Of a stretch of 64,000 nt of DNA, positions 23,448-31,781 are shown in pieces. The DNA is from Guopingia tenuis (GTDB lineage: Bacteria; Bacillota; Clostridia; Christensenellales; Christensenellaceae). The position numbers and the translations under genes are program-made. Numbering within the stretch: the stretch's first letter is position 1; each line of letters opens with the position of its first letter. Under the pieces are notes generated by a model that saw nothing but the letters and a program-made list of their open reading frames with translations, searched no databases and was not told the DNA's origin. The DNA lies in the NCBI RefSeq assembly GCF_014384805.1, contig NZ_JACRSS010000004.1:1-64000 (forward strand), written 5' to 3'.

Positions 23448-25429
23448 ATCGCGTCTACCTCCGCCATAATCTGGCTGTTGGAGAAGCCCTTCAAATCCAT
23501 CGCGCCCGAGGGGCAGGCCACCGTGCAGGCGCCGCAGCCCTGGCAGACCGCTTCGTTGACGATTGCCACGCGGCGGATCGCCGTCGTCCGGTCGGGCATG
23601 CGGAATTCCTTATCCTCATAGGTGATGGCGCCATAGGGGCAGACCTTTTCGCAGGCCGAGCAGCCGTTGCACATCCACTCATCCGAATGGGCGACGCAGG
23701 GGTTGCAGGTCAGCTTATCCTTGCAGAGCAGGCCGATGACCTTGGAGGCCGCCGCGCCCGCCTGGGATACGGTTTCGGGGATATCCTTGGGGCCCTGGCA
23801 GGTTCCCGAGAGGAACACGCCGGCCGTCGGGCTTTCCACCGGCCGCAGCTTGGGATGGGCCTCGGTGAAGAAATCGTTGGTATCCATGCTGGCCGTGAGC
23901 ATGGTGGCCAGAGGCCGCGCGCTCTTATCCGGCTCGATGGCCGCCGCCAGAACGACCAGATCGGCATTGATATGCAGCTGCTTGTTGTCTAAAAGATCCG
24001 AAGCCTGCACGGCCAGTGTGCCGTCCGCCTGGGGAACAATCTTGCCCACCATACCCTTGATATAGTGGACGCCGTATTGCTCGACAGCCCGGCGATAGAA
24101 CTCGTCGAAGCTCTTGCCGGGGGTACGGACGTCGATATAGAAAACGTAAACGTCGGTATCCGGATATTTTTCCCGGGTCAGCATGGCGTGCTTGGCGGTA
24201 TACATGCAGCAGATCTTGGAGCAGTATTCCTTGCCGCAGCCGGAGGTATCCCGGCTCCCCACGCACTGGACGAACACGATGGTGTGGGGATGCTTGCCGT
24301 CCGAGGGACGCAGCAGCGTGCCGCTGGTGGGGCCGGCGGCGTTGGTCAGCCGCTCAAACTCCAGAGAGGTGATGACGTCCTTAGACTGGGAATAGGCAAA
24401 TTCATCGAATTTATCCAGGTTGATGGGATTATAGCCCGTGGCTACGACGATGGCGCCGTACTGTTCCTCGATGAATTCGTCCTTTTGCTTATAGTCAATG
24501 GCTCCCGCCGTGCAGACTTTGGCGCAGAGACCGCATTTGCCCTTTTTGAGCATGTTGCAGTGCTCGGGGTCGATGGTAGCGACCTTGGGAACGGCCTGGG
24601 CAAAGGGAATATAGACCGCGGAACGGTTGTTCATGCCCAGGTTGAACTCGTTGGGGACCTTCTTCATGGGACACTTTTCCGTGCAGATGCCGCAGCCTGT
24701 GCACTTGGTTTCATCCACATAGCGCGCCTTGCGCTTGATGGTCACCGTGAAGTTGCCCACGAAGCCCTTTACGTCCGTGACTTCGCTGTAGGAATAAATT
24801 TTGATATTTTCGTTCTGCGCGCAGTCCACCATTTTGGGCGTCAGAATACATGCGGCGCAGTCCAGCGTCGGGAAAGTTTTGTCCAGCTGGGTCATTTTCC
24901 CGCCGATGGTGGGCTTGGTTTCCACGATATCCACCGGGAAGCCCGCGTCCGCGATATCCAAGGCGGTCTGAATGCCGGCGATGCCGCCGCCGATGACCAG
25001 CGCCCGCTTGACAACCGGGCTTTCGCCGGCATAGAGGGGAGCGTTCAGATGCACCTTGGCAATGGCGGCTTTCCCGAGGGTAATGGCCTTTTCGGTGGCC
25101 TGGGGGATATCCTTATGAATCCAGGAACACTGTTCCCGAATGTTGGCGATCTCCACCATATAGGGGTTGAGGCCGGCCACTGCCGCCGCCTTGCGGAAGG
25201 TGGCCTCGTGCATGCGGGGCGAACAGGAACAGATCACGACGCCCGAAAGATGATAATCCCGGATGGCGTCTTTGACGATGTTCTGGCCCGCTTCCGAGCA
25301 CATATATGGATAATCTGTGGAGAAAACTACGCCCGGCTCATGTTTCAGAGCTTCCGCAACGGCTTTGACATCCACGGTTGCCGCGATGTTCGTGCCGCAA
25401 TGGCATATAAAAACGCCGATTCTTTGCAT
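23438..25429 (-). CDS. hdrA: Heterodisulfide reductase subunit A-like flavoprotein
   Basis: 663 residues, the full length of methanogen HdrA. An N-terminal cluster region (C10, C44, C68, with CSCSPRMHE) is followed by the FAD site GGGIAG (147-152) and the conserved TLDCAACILTPKM (188-200). Inserted and C-terminal ferredoxin sets are CTGCGICTEKCP (near 243), a second around CGLCAKVC, then CNGCSACEKVCP and CQGCGACTVACP near the end. HdrA is the bifurcating flavin site that splits electron pairs between ferredoxin and a higher-potential acceptor. It sits between hdrC and the mvhD gene. No selenocysteine codon is seen. Confidence 0.95.
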   Translation of the reverse strand: MQRIGVFICHCGTNIAATVDVKAVAEALKHEPGVVFSTDYPYMCSEAGQNIVKDAIRDYHLSGVVICSCSPRMHEATFRKAAAVAGLNPYMVEIANIREQCSWIHKDIPQATEKAITLGKAAIAKVHLNAPLYAGESPVVKRALVIGGGIAGIQTALDIADAGFPVDIVETKPTIGGKMTQLDKTFPTLDCAACILTPKMVDCAQNENIKIYSYSEVTDVKGFVGNFTVTIKRKARYVDETKCTGCGICTEKCPMKKVPNEFNLGMNNRSAVYIPFAQAVPKVATIDPEHCNMLKKGKCGLCAKVCTAGAIDYKQKDEFIEEQYGAIVVATGYNPINLDKFDEFAYSQSKDVITSLEFERLTNAAGPTSGTLLRPSDGKHPHTIVFVQCVGSRDTSGCGKEYCSKICCMYTAKHAMLTREKYPDTDVYVFYIDVRTPGKSFDEFYRRAVEQYGVHYIKGMVGKIVPQADGTLAVQASDLLDNKQLHINADLVVLAAAIEPDKSARPLATMLTASMDTNDFFTEAHPKLRPVESPTAGVFLSGTCQGPKDIPETVSQAGAAASKVIGLLCKDKLTCNPCVAHSDEWMCNGCSACEKVCPYGAITYEDKEFRMPDRTTAIRRVAIVNEAVCQGCGACTVACPSGAMDLKGFSNSQIMAEVDAICK

Positions 25430-25444
25430 TGCTTTTTCTCCTCC

Positions 25445-25831
25445 TTATTTGCTGTATTTCCGAAATGCGCTGACGATGGCCTGCTGCGGCAGATCCGCAT
25501 TCAAAACCTCGGGAATGGTCTCGGGCTTCAAATGGTTTTCGCCCTGCTGGCGGATGACAGCCAGGCGGATGGCCTCCACCAGCTTGGCCGGCTCCACATC
25601 CCGCGGGCAGCGTTCCACGCAGGCAAAGCACGAAAGGCATTTATAGATGGATTTGGATTTCAGAAGCGGTTCAATCTCGCCGTTTTCCACCATATAGACG
25701 AACTGATGGGGATGGTATTCCATCTCGTCATAGGAGGGGCAGGTGCCCGAACATTTGCCACAGCGCATGCATTTGCGGGGATTGACACCACTGATGCGGA
25801 GGATGGTTTCCTTGGTCACTTTGTTTTCCAT
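25445..25831 (-). CDS. hdrC: Heterodisulfide reductase subunit C-like 4Fe-4S protein
   Basis: 128 residues with two 4Fe-4S motifs, CMRCGKCSGTCPS near 21-33 and CLSCFACVERCP near 65-76, then a helical tail. Size and motif spacing are those of HdrC, which carries electrons from HdrA to HdrB. The gene lies 15 bases before hdrA and one base after hdrB in reading order. Soluble, with no membrane segment, unlike HdrE-linked versions. Confidence 0.93.
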   Translation of the reverse strand: MENKVTKETILRISGVNPRKCMRCGKCSGTCPSYDEMEYHPHQFVYMVENGEIEPLLKSKSIYKCLSCFACVERCPRDVEPAKLVEAIRLAVIRQQGENHLKPETIPEVLNADLPQQAIVSAFRKYSK

Positions 25832-25832
25832 T

Positions 25833-26627
25833 TCAGTTTCCTCCTTCTTTCAATCCGAGAGCCTCGGCCAGAAGCTCGGTGAAATAAACCACCGGGATAT
25901 CATAGCCGTCGGGGTTCTGGTTCAGGTTATACAGGCAGAGGGGACATGCCGTCGCGAGCATTTCCACGCCGCTGTCCTTGGCGTTATGCAGGACGGCGCC
26001 GCTCTTCTTCCGGGAGATTTCGGGGTCCTCCAGCGTCACATAGCCGCCGCAGCACTCGTTGCGCATGGCATATTTGACGGGGGTCGCGCCGATGGCGCGG
26101 ATGAAATCCTCGAGAATCGCCGGATTTTCCGGATTGTCCATCTGCATCACCTTGCCGGGGCGCAGGAGCAGGCAGCCATAGTAGGCGCCGATTTTGCGTC
26201 CCTTCAAGGGGTTGGTCACTTTTTTGGCAATTTCATCAAAGCCAACCACGTCCCGCAGGACCTCCAGATAGTGAAGAACTCTGGTTTCGCCGTGGTATTC
26301 CTCCTCCAGCTGGAGATAGTTGTTGGCCTTGAGGGCGATGTTTTCGTCGTTCTGCATGTCGCTGTTGACCTGCTTAATGACGTTATGGCAGGCCGAGCAG
26401 AGCGTCACCAGATCCTGCCCTGCGTCCCTCGCCGAAGCCAGGGCACGGACGGAGGAGAGCTTGGTTGCGATCTCGTCCTTTGCCATGGGATATGTGCCGC
26501 CGCAGCACTGCCATTCCGGGAGCTCCTCCAAAGTGAACCCCAGAGCCTCGGCCGAGAGGCGGGCATATCTGTCCAGCTCCTTGGCCTTGGTTTTGAGTGT
26601 GCAGCCGGGATAATAACTAAATTTCAT
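25833..26627 (-). CDS. hdrB: Heterodisulfide reductase subunit B-like, two complete CCG motifs
   Basis: 264 residues. Both CCG domains are intact: C9, C41-C42, C77 and C80 (CSAC), then C152, C192-C193, C228 and C231 (CPLC). The spacings (31/34 and 39/34) match the pattern that binds non-cubane 4Fe-4S clusters in HdrB, the disulfide-reducing site. So HdrB here should still act on a disulfide or similar acceptor, unless the electrons pass straight to FrdB. No DsrC gene, the usual bacterial partner, lies in this window. ATG 26627 follows fumC by 32 bases. Confidence 0.93.
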   Translation of the reverse strand: MKFSYYPGCTLKTKAKELDRYARLSAEALGFTLEELPEWQCCGGTYPMAKDEIATKLSSVRALASARDAGQDLVTLCSACHNVIKQVNSDMQNDENIALKANNYLQLEEEYHGETRVLHYLEVLRDVVGFDEIAKKVTNPLKGRKIGAYYGCLLLRPGKVMQMDNPENPAILEDFIRAIGATPVKYAMRNECCGGYVTLEDPEISRKKSGAVLHNAKDSGVEMLATACPLCLYNLNQNPDGYDIPVVYFTELLAEALGLKEGGN

Positions 26628-26659
26628 AGATGTTTCCCTTTCTTCTTCCCCGGGCAGTG

Positions 26660-28036
26660 TCAGACCATCTGTTCCGGATGGAAGACCTCGTCGAATTTTT
26701 CCTCCGTCAGGAACCCGAGAGCAACGCAGGCTTCCTTTAAGGAGATATTTTCCTTGAATGCCTTCTTGGCGGTCTTGGCGGCGTTTTCATAGCCGATATA
26801 GGGATTGAGCGCCGTCACCAGCATGAGGGAGTTATGCAGGTTATGGTGCATTTTCTCTTTATTGGCCGTGATGCCCACCGCGCAGTTGTCGTTGAAGGAC
26901 ACGATGGATTCCGCCAGCAGCCGGGCCGACTGGAGGAAATTATAGATGCACACGGGCATGAATACGTTCAGCTCGAAATTGCCCTGGCTTGCCGCCATGC
27001 CCACGGCCACGTCGTTGCCCATGACCTGCACGGCCACCATGGTGACCTGCTCGCATTGGGTGGGGTTGACCTTGCCGGGCATGATGGAGCTTCCGGGCTC
27101 GTTTTCGGGGATGTGGATTTCCCCGAGACCGTCCCGGGGGCCGCTGGCCAGCCAGCGGACGTCGTTGGCAATCTTCATCATATCCGCCGCCAGGGCCTTC
27201 AGGGCGCCATGGGCGAATACCAGCTCATCCTTGCTTGTGAGGGCATGGAATTTGTTGGGCGCCGTGACGAACTGCTTGCCGGTGATCTGGGAAACGGCCT
27301 TGGCCACCTCCACATCAAATCCCTTGGGCGTATTCAGCCCCGTGCCCACGGCGGTTCCGCCAAGGGCCAGCTCCTTTAACTCGGGCAGGGCAATTTCCAG
27401 CATCCGTTTGTCCTTTTCCAGGGAAGAACGCCAACCGCTGATCTCCTGGGAGAATTTGATGGGCGTGGCATCCTGGAGATGGGTGCGGCCGCTCTTTACG
27501 ATGCCTTCGTTTTCGGCTTCCAGCCGCTTGAAGGTGGCGATCAGCAGATCCAGGGCGGGGAAGAGCTTATCCTCGATAGCCAGCACTGCGCAGATATGCA
27601 TGGCGGTGGGGAAGGTATCGTTGGAGGACTGGCTCATATTGATATCGTCGTTGGGATGCAGCAGCTTCTTGCCGGCGATCTCATTGCCGCGGTTGGCAAT
27701 GACCTCGTTGGCGTTCATGTTGGACTGGGTGCCGCTGCCCGTCTGCCAGACAACGAGGGGGAAATGCTCGTTGAGCGTTCCGGCCATAACTTCATCGCAG
27801 GCCGCCGAAATGGCTTTGAGCTTTTCATCCGTCATTTTTTCCGGCTTGAGCGCATGGTTAGCGATCGCCGCCGCCTTTTTCAAAATGCCGAAGGCATGGG
27901 TGATCTCCCGGGGCATGGTTTCGATGCCCACGCCGATTTTGAAGTTTTCGTGGCTGCGCTCGGTCTGCGCGGCCCAATACTTATCGGCAGGCACCTTGAC
28001 TTCGCCCATCGAATCGTGTTCAATGCGATATTCCAT
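26660..28036 (-). CDS. fumC: Class II fumarate hydratase
   Basis: 458 residues of the aspartase/fumarase family. GSSIMPGKVNPTQCEQ is the family signature with the catalytic Ser, and GSGTQSNMN near 95-110 plus THLQDA are typical of FumC. The length matches. It hydrates fumarate or dehydrates malate in the cytoplasm with no metal cluster. Placed between an LDH/MDH-family gene and the hdr-flx-frd genes, it most likely makes fumarate for the reductase. An aspartase role is less likely because the substrate loop reads as in fumarases and fits the neighbours. Confidence 0.93.
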   Translation of the reverse strand: MEYRIEHDSMGEVKVPADKYWAAQTERSHENFKIGVGIETMPREITHAFGILKKAAAIANHALKPEKMTDEKLKAISAACDEVMAGTLNEHFPLVVWQTGSGTQSNMNANEVIANRGNEIAGKKLLHPNDDINMSQSSNDTFPTAMHICAVLAIEDKLFPALDLLIATFKRLEAENEGIVKSGRTHLQDATPIKFSQEISGWRSSLEKDKRMLEIALPELKELALGGTAVGTGLNTPKGFDVEVAKAVSQITGKQFVTAPNKFHALTSKDELVFAHGALKALAADMMKIANDVRWLASGPRDGLGEIHIPENEPGSSIMPGKVNPTQCEQVTMVAVQVMGNDVAVGMAASQGNFELNVFMPVCIYNFLQSARLLAESIVSFNDNCAVGITANKEKMHHNLHNSLMLVTALNPYIGYENAAKTAKKAFKENISLKEACVALGFLTEEKFDEVFHPEQMV

Positions 28037-28064
28037 CGAATTGGTTCTCCTTTATCTAAAAAGA

Positions 28065-29012
28065 TTATATATCGAGGTTTTTGATAACGTCCTTCAGGCT
28101 GTCGGCACTCTTCTTCAAAAGGGCCTGTTCCTGTTCGTTCAGAGGAGCGACCAGCTTGCCCTTGATGCCTTCCCGGCCGACAACCGTGAGGGTGCTCAGG
28201 CAGACGTCCTCAATGCCGTATTCCCCGTGCATCATGGAAGAGACGGTGAGAGTGGTGTCGGTGGCGGAGAAGATGCACTTGCAGATATGCACGACCGAAG
28301 CGGCCACGGCATAGAAAGTAGCGCCCTTTCTCTGAATGATTTTGCCGCCGGACTTGCGGATATAGGTTTCCACTTCTTCGTAGACCAGCTCGGGGCTCAA
28401 AACTTCCTTATCCTCTTTGAGACATGCACGGTACTGGGTAATCGGAATGTTGGAAATATTGGCCAGGGACCAAGGAACGAAGGAGGTATCTCCATGTTCG
28501 CCAAACACATAGGCATGGACGTTCTGCTGGTTGATGTTATAGTATTCCGAAAGACGCGAACGCAGGCGGGCGGTATCCAGAATCGTGCCCGAACCGATGA
28601 TGTGGTGTTCCGGCAGACCCGAGGTCTTGCAGAACTGATAGGTCAGGATATCCACCGGGTTGGCCACGACGATATAGATGGCGTCCGGCGCATATTTCAC
28701 CAGCTGGGGGATGATGGTCTTTGTGATATTGACGTTGGTCTGGGCAAGATCCAGACGGGTTTGGCCGGGTTTTCTCGCAACGCCGGAGGTCAGGATGACG
28801 ATATCCGAATCCTTGGCGTCCTCATAGCTTCCCGCATAGATGGAAACCGGCGCGCAGAAGGGCGTTCCCTGGCGGATATCCAGCGCCTCGCCCAGAGATT
28901 TTTCCCCGTTGATATCGATCATGACGATCTCCGAGGCCGTTCCGTTGACAACCATTGTGTAGGCGATGGTGGCGCCGACACTACCTGCTCCGATAATTGT
29001 AATCTTGCTCAT
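28065..29012 (-). CDS. LDH/MDH-family dehydrogenase, probably malate-specific
   Basis: 315 residues; overall the closest resemblance is to L-lactate dehydrogenase (GAGSVGATIAY, NPVDILTYQFCKTSG, IGSGTILDTARLR, GEHGDTS with catalytic His173). Asp33 in VMIDIN indicates NAD. The substrate loop, however, reads VARKPGQTRLDL: Arg80 stands where LDH has Gln102 (classical numbering) and LDH-like malate dehydrogenases have Arg. That one residue is the main switch between pyruvate and oxaloacetate. Together with fumC and frdAB downstream this suggests malate dehydrogenase, though Gln (not Met or Glu) after the Gly and the otherwise LDH-like sequence leave doubt. It overlaps rex by 4 bases. Confidence 0.8.
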   Translation of the reverse strand: MSKITIIGAGSVGATIAYTMVVNGTASEIVMIDINGEKSLGEALDIRQGTPFCAPVSIYAGSYEDAKDSDIVILTSGVARKPGQTRLDLAQTNVNITKTIIPQLVKYAPDAIYIVVANPVDILTYQFCKTSGLPEHHIIGSGTILDTARLRSRLSEYYNINQQNVHAYVFGEHGDTSFVPWSLANISNIPITQYRACLKEDKEVLSPELVYEEVETYIRKSGGKIIQRKGATFYAVAASVVHICKCIFSATDTTLTVSSMMHGEYGIEDVCLSTLTVVGREGIKGKLVAPLNEQEQALLKKSADSLKDVIKNLDI

Positions 29013-29680
29013 AAACTCTCTCCCTCTTGTGTATTTTTTATAGAATCCTTATGCATCTGCTCAAACAGATGATTGGACAGCACAGCCAGCGACGCCGCCA
29101 GGTTCTCGTTCTGCACGAGAATGCCCTCGGGAACCGTCAGATGTGTGGGGGCGAAATTCAAAATTGCGGAAATCCCGCTTTCCACCATCTGGTCGCAGAC
29201 CTTCTGCGCCTGATCCGCCGGAACCGTCAGAATGCCGATCCGGATGTTCATCCGCTTGCACAAATCTTCCATTTTAGACAGCCCGAAAATGGGCTTTCCG
29301 CCCGCCGTGGTTTCCTCCGAGGCGACCCGGATATCCAGCCCGGCGACGATATGCAGGCCATATTCCGAAAACCCTTCATAGTCGAGAAGCGCCTTTCCCA
29401 GCTTTCCCGCACCGACGATGACGGCATTGCTCACGTCGTTGCAGCCCAAAAAGGCCTCCAGATCCTCCACCAGCTCGGAAACGATATAGCCGATGCGGGG
29501 CCGCCCCGCCTTGCTCACCGAGGCCAGATCCTTGCGGACCTGAACTTCACCCATATGCAGCGCCGCGGCGATAGCCGTGGCTGAGATATGGACCGGCCCC
29601 TGGGGCGGAAGCGATTTGAGATAGGTCAGGTAAATGGGGAGCCGCCGGAGAATGGCCTGCGATATTCCTTTTACTTCCAT
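29009..29680 (-). CDS. rex: Redox-sensing transcriptional repressor Rex
   Basis: 223 residues from ATG 29680; AAAGGAG then lies 9 bases upstream, whereas the in-frame GTG at 29686 is too close. The N-terminal winged helix (QAILRRLPIYLTYL, ISATAIAAALHMGEVQVRKDLA) precedes a Rossmann domain (VIVGAGKLGKALLDY, LDIRVASEE). Rex releases DNA when NADH is high, switching on fermentative and reductive genes. As first gene of the operon it probably controls its own NADH-consuming operon. No clean TTGTGAA-N4-TTCACAA box was found upstream. Confidence 0.95.
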   Translation of the reverse strand: MEVKGISQAILRRLPIYLTYLKSLPPQGPVHISATAIAAALHMGEVQVRKDLASVSKAGRPRIGYIVSELVEDLEAFLGCNDVSNAVIVGAGKLGKALLDYEGFSEYGLHIVAGLDIRVASEETTAGGKPIFGLSKMEDLCKRMNIRIGILTVPADQAQKVCDQMVESGISAILNFAPTHLTVPEGILVQNENLAASLAVLSNHLFEQMHKDSIKNTQEGESL

Positions 29681-29740
29681 CTGCACTCACTCCTTTCCCC
29701 GAAAAAACGCATGAATACGCCAAATTCCGCATTTTTCTAT

Positions 29741-29769
29741 ATACTATCATAAATATATACGGATGACAA
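29741..29769 (-). promoter_or_regulatory. Promoter of the rex-hdr-flx-frd operon
   Basis: Read on the minus strand: TTGTCA (29769-29764), 17 bases, TAGTAT (29746-29741), about 60 bases before the rex start. The spacer is AT-rich. A Rex operator would be expected here but no consensus copy is obvious. Confidence 0.65.
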
Positions 29770-29774
29770 ATACA

Positions 29775-29812
29775 AAAAATTATATCGATATAAAAATATC
29801 GATATAATTTTT
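29775..29812 (-). terminator. Long AT-rich palindrome after the F5/8-like gene
   Basis: Two 17-base arms (29775-29791 and 29796-29812, core ATATCGATAT) around an AAAA loop; on the minus strand it ends in TTTTTT, 18 bases after the stop of the gene at 29830. It also lies just upstream of the rex promoter. Confidence 0.65.
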
Positions 29813-29829
29813 CTTAATTAATAAGGTTT

Positions 29830-30354
29830 TTAGGCCTGGGGATAGATTTTGAATTCGTTGATTTCCGTCCAGGGGATTTCCGGGGGTGTTCCGTGATTTT
29901 CCACCAGCTCAAACCGCACATATTTGGCCTGAACCGGAGCGTCGAGAATGACTTCCTGCCACCCTTCGGCCTTTTCGGTTTCCACAGTCTTGACGAGGGT
30001 CCAGGGCACAGAATCGACGGCGTCCTCCGCCGTCCGCAAAGCCTCTGGTTCATCGGTATTGCTCACATAGATGCGGATAGTTTTGGCCAGTTCCTCCAGA
30101 ACGCTGATATCTACGCCCACATTGCGGAAGATCCGGACTTTGGCGACCGTCTGTTCCTCGCCAAAAAAGCTCAGAACGACGTTGGCAGGCCCCATGGTAT
30201 TGGCGCCCCATGTGCCGCCGTTGCGCCGGTTATCGTCCCGGATTACGTTTACGACCCAGAGCTTCGGGTCGCTCTCGGTATGGCTGGCCCATTCGATGCG
30301 GGTATAGAGAGAACCATCCCGGCGAAGGCCCACGGGCAATAAGGTCTGTTCCAT
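29830..30354 (-). CDS. F5/8 type C (discoidin)-like domain protein, no signal peptide
   Basis: 174 residues, almost entirely one beta-sandwich domain. WGANTMGPANVVLSF near 50, KVRIFRNVGVDIS near 72, IRIYVSN near 93 and the end stretch YVRFELVENHG plus INEFKIY are the strand pattern of carbohydrate-binding discoidin domains. These usually sit on secreted glycosidases, but this protein has no signal peptide, membrane helix or catalytic domain. ATG 30354 has GGGAGG upstream. It stands alone between rex and a gene remnant. Function unknown; a stand-alone intracellular binding module is one possibility. Confidence 0.6.
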   Translation of the reverse strand: MEQTLLPVGLRRDGSLYTRIEWASHTESDPKLWVVNVIRDDNRRNGGTWGANTMGPANVVLSFFGEEQTVAKVRIFRNVGVDISVLEELAKTIRIYVSNTDEPEALRTAEDAVDSVPWTLVKTVETEKAEGWQEVILDAPVQAKYVRFELVENHGTPPEIPWTEINEFKIYPQA

Positions 30355-30405
30355 TATATTTCCTCCCTTTTATGATATTGTATACATTATAATATATATT
30401 TTACA

Positions 30406-30439
30406 GCAGACCCCTCCGTTCTGACAAGGAGGGGTCTGC
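30406..30439. promoter_or_regulatory. 12-bp perfect dyad around a minus-strand -35 box
   Basis: GCAGACCCCTCC (30406-30417) and its complement (30428-30439) flank a 10-base centre. The minus strand reads TTGTCA at 30427-30422 in that centre, with TAAAAT 18 bases on, a likely promoter for the F5/8-like gene. The A-run lies on the wrong side for a terminator, so an operator or leader hairpin is inferred. Confidence 0.45.
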
Positions 30440-30489
30440 AAAAAAACAGAAATTCTGTCATTTTTTTGACGCATTCTCTTTTCTTGTCT

Positions 30490-30814
30490 TTAGTATTCCG
30501 TAATCCGGTTGATGATGCTGCCGTCCAGAGCGTTGACGGTAAGCTGGCTGTGGCCAAGATATTCCTCTTTTTCTGTTTCTCCGGTATGTGTGTTTTCCAC
30601 GATGTTGTATCCATAAAAATCCCAAACCGGAATAAGCCGCAGGACATCCTGCCTGTCCTGCCGGGGAACCATCATCCAGCCAAGGCGGACATCGTTGATA
30701 TGTACCTGCGTAACTCTGGCATCGATAATCTCCATGTTTGCCGCCATAAGAAAATCCCGGCACCTTTGCTTGATTTCCTTAAAATCCAGCAGAGAGGGCT
30801 GAAAGGGAAAACTT
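30490..30814 (-). pseudogene. C-terminal remnant of a DUF6034-like lipoprotein
   Basis: On the minus strand the frame reads LDFKEIKQRCRDFLMAAN, then RLGWMMVPRQDRQDVLRLIPVWDFYG, LTVNALDGSIINR and stops at 30490. This is the end of large DUF6034/regulatory-type lipoproteins with a PepSY-like finish. An in-frame stop lies near 30815, no N-terminal part exists and the only Met (30747) is in mid-domain. A translated 85-residue fragment is possible, but decay is more likely. Confidence 0.45.
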
Positions 30815-30934
30815 TTTCTTCAACAGAAGGATATGACGGATAATATTCTGAAAAAACGTTTCTGGCTTTTTTTCATGGCAAAGCCGGGAGAGATATGCTA
30901 TAGTAAAATGGGGATTTAGGGAAAGGAAGAAGCA

Positions 30935-31765
30935 ATGGATATTCGGCTGATTGTTGTGGATTTGGATGGGACGCTGATGCAGAAGGACGAGACGGTTTCG
31001 CCCCGGGCGCAGGCAGCCTTTGCCCGGGCACGGGAGAAGGGAATCCGCGCGGTGGTGGCGACGGGGCGCTCGATGGCGGAGGGACAGCACGGCGCGGAGG
31101 CCGTCGGGGCTGACGGATATATGATCACCCTGGCCGGCGCCCAGATTATGGATCGGCAGACCGGGCGGGAAATCTATGTCCGGCATTTGCCGCTGGAGCA
31201 GTCCCTGGCTGTGGCGGATATCGTGGATGCCAGCGAACAGACCTATTTTCAGCTGTATTCGGGAACGGATCTGGTCAGTACGCATAAGGCTGTGAAATTG
31301 ATTCATGACTGCGAACTGCCGGCAGGCTATGCGGAAGCAGCAGTGAAAAAGATGGTTCTTGTGCCCAATCTGCGGGAATATCTGGAAAAGACGGGCAAGC
31401 CCGGGGAAAAGTATTTTATTTTGTCCAAAGAGCCGGGAAGAATCGAGGCAATCCGTCAAGAGATGGAAAAAATACCGGATATGTTCGTAGTTAGAGCACA
31501 TCCCTATGGCATTGAAACTATGCAAAAAAATGTAAATAAAGGGACGGCGCTGCGGATTCTCCGGGAGCATCTGGGATTAAAAAAGGAACAGGTGCTGGTG
31601 ATGGGCGACAGCGAGAACGACCTGGCCCTGTTTGCCGAGGGAGGTTTCCGAGTGGCCATGGGGAACGCCTATCCCTGCCTGAAGGAACGGGCGGACTATA
31701 TTGCGCCCCGCTTTGACGAGGATGGGGTGGCCCGGGCTATTGAGGAGCTTTTGCTGCGGGACTGA
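30935..31765 (+). CDS. HAD-superfamily phosphatase, Cof subfamily
   Basis: 276 residues from ATG 30935 with GGAAAGGAAG upstream. Motif I is VVDLDGTL (nucleophile and acid Asp), motif II is VVATGRS, a Lys lies in the cap region and motif IV is GDSENDLALF with later GNAYPCLKERADY. The C2-type cap between about 85 and 195 is that of Cof/YidA enzymes, which hydrolyse small sugar phosphates or flavin nucleotides in the cytoplasm. The natural substrate is not predictable. It is followed by a metallophosphoesterase 16 bases on, in the same transcript. Confidence 0.9.
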   Translation: MDIRLIVVDLDGTLMQKDETVSPRAQAAFARAREKGIRAVVATGRSMAEGQHGAEAVGADGYMITLAGAQIMDRQTGREIYVRHLPLEQSLAVADIVDASEQTYFQLYSGTDLVSTHKAVKLIHDCELPAGYAEAAVKKMVLVPNLREYLEKTGKPGEKYFILSKEPGRIEAIRQEMEKIPDMFVVRAHPYGIETMQKNVNKGTALRILREHLGLKKEQVLVMGDSENDLALFAEGGFRVAMGNAYPCLKERADYIAPRFDEDGVARAIEELLLRD

Positions 31766-31781
31766 CGGGAGGAAGAAAGAG

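Noticed and set aside
24065..25882. 605-codon plus-strand frame opposite hdrA/hdrC
   Set aside because: Spans two real genes antisense; no ribosome site or family motif.
29775..29812. AT-rich palindrome upstream of rex as a Rex operator
   Set aside because: Its core is ATATCGATAT, not TTGTGAA-N4-TTCACAA, and it lies 18 bases after the stop of the neighbouring gene with T-run on the minus strand, so a terminator explains it better.
30406..30439. Dyad as a terminator of the DUF6034-like remnant
   Set aside because: The A-run is on the upstream side for minus-strand transcription and there is no T-run after the hairpin.
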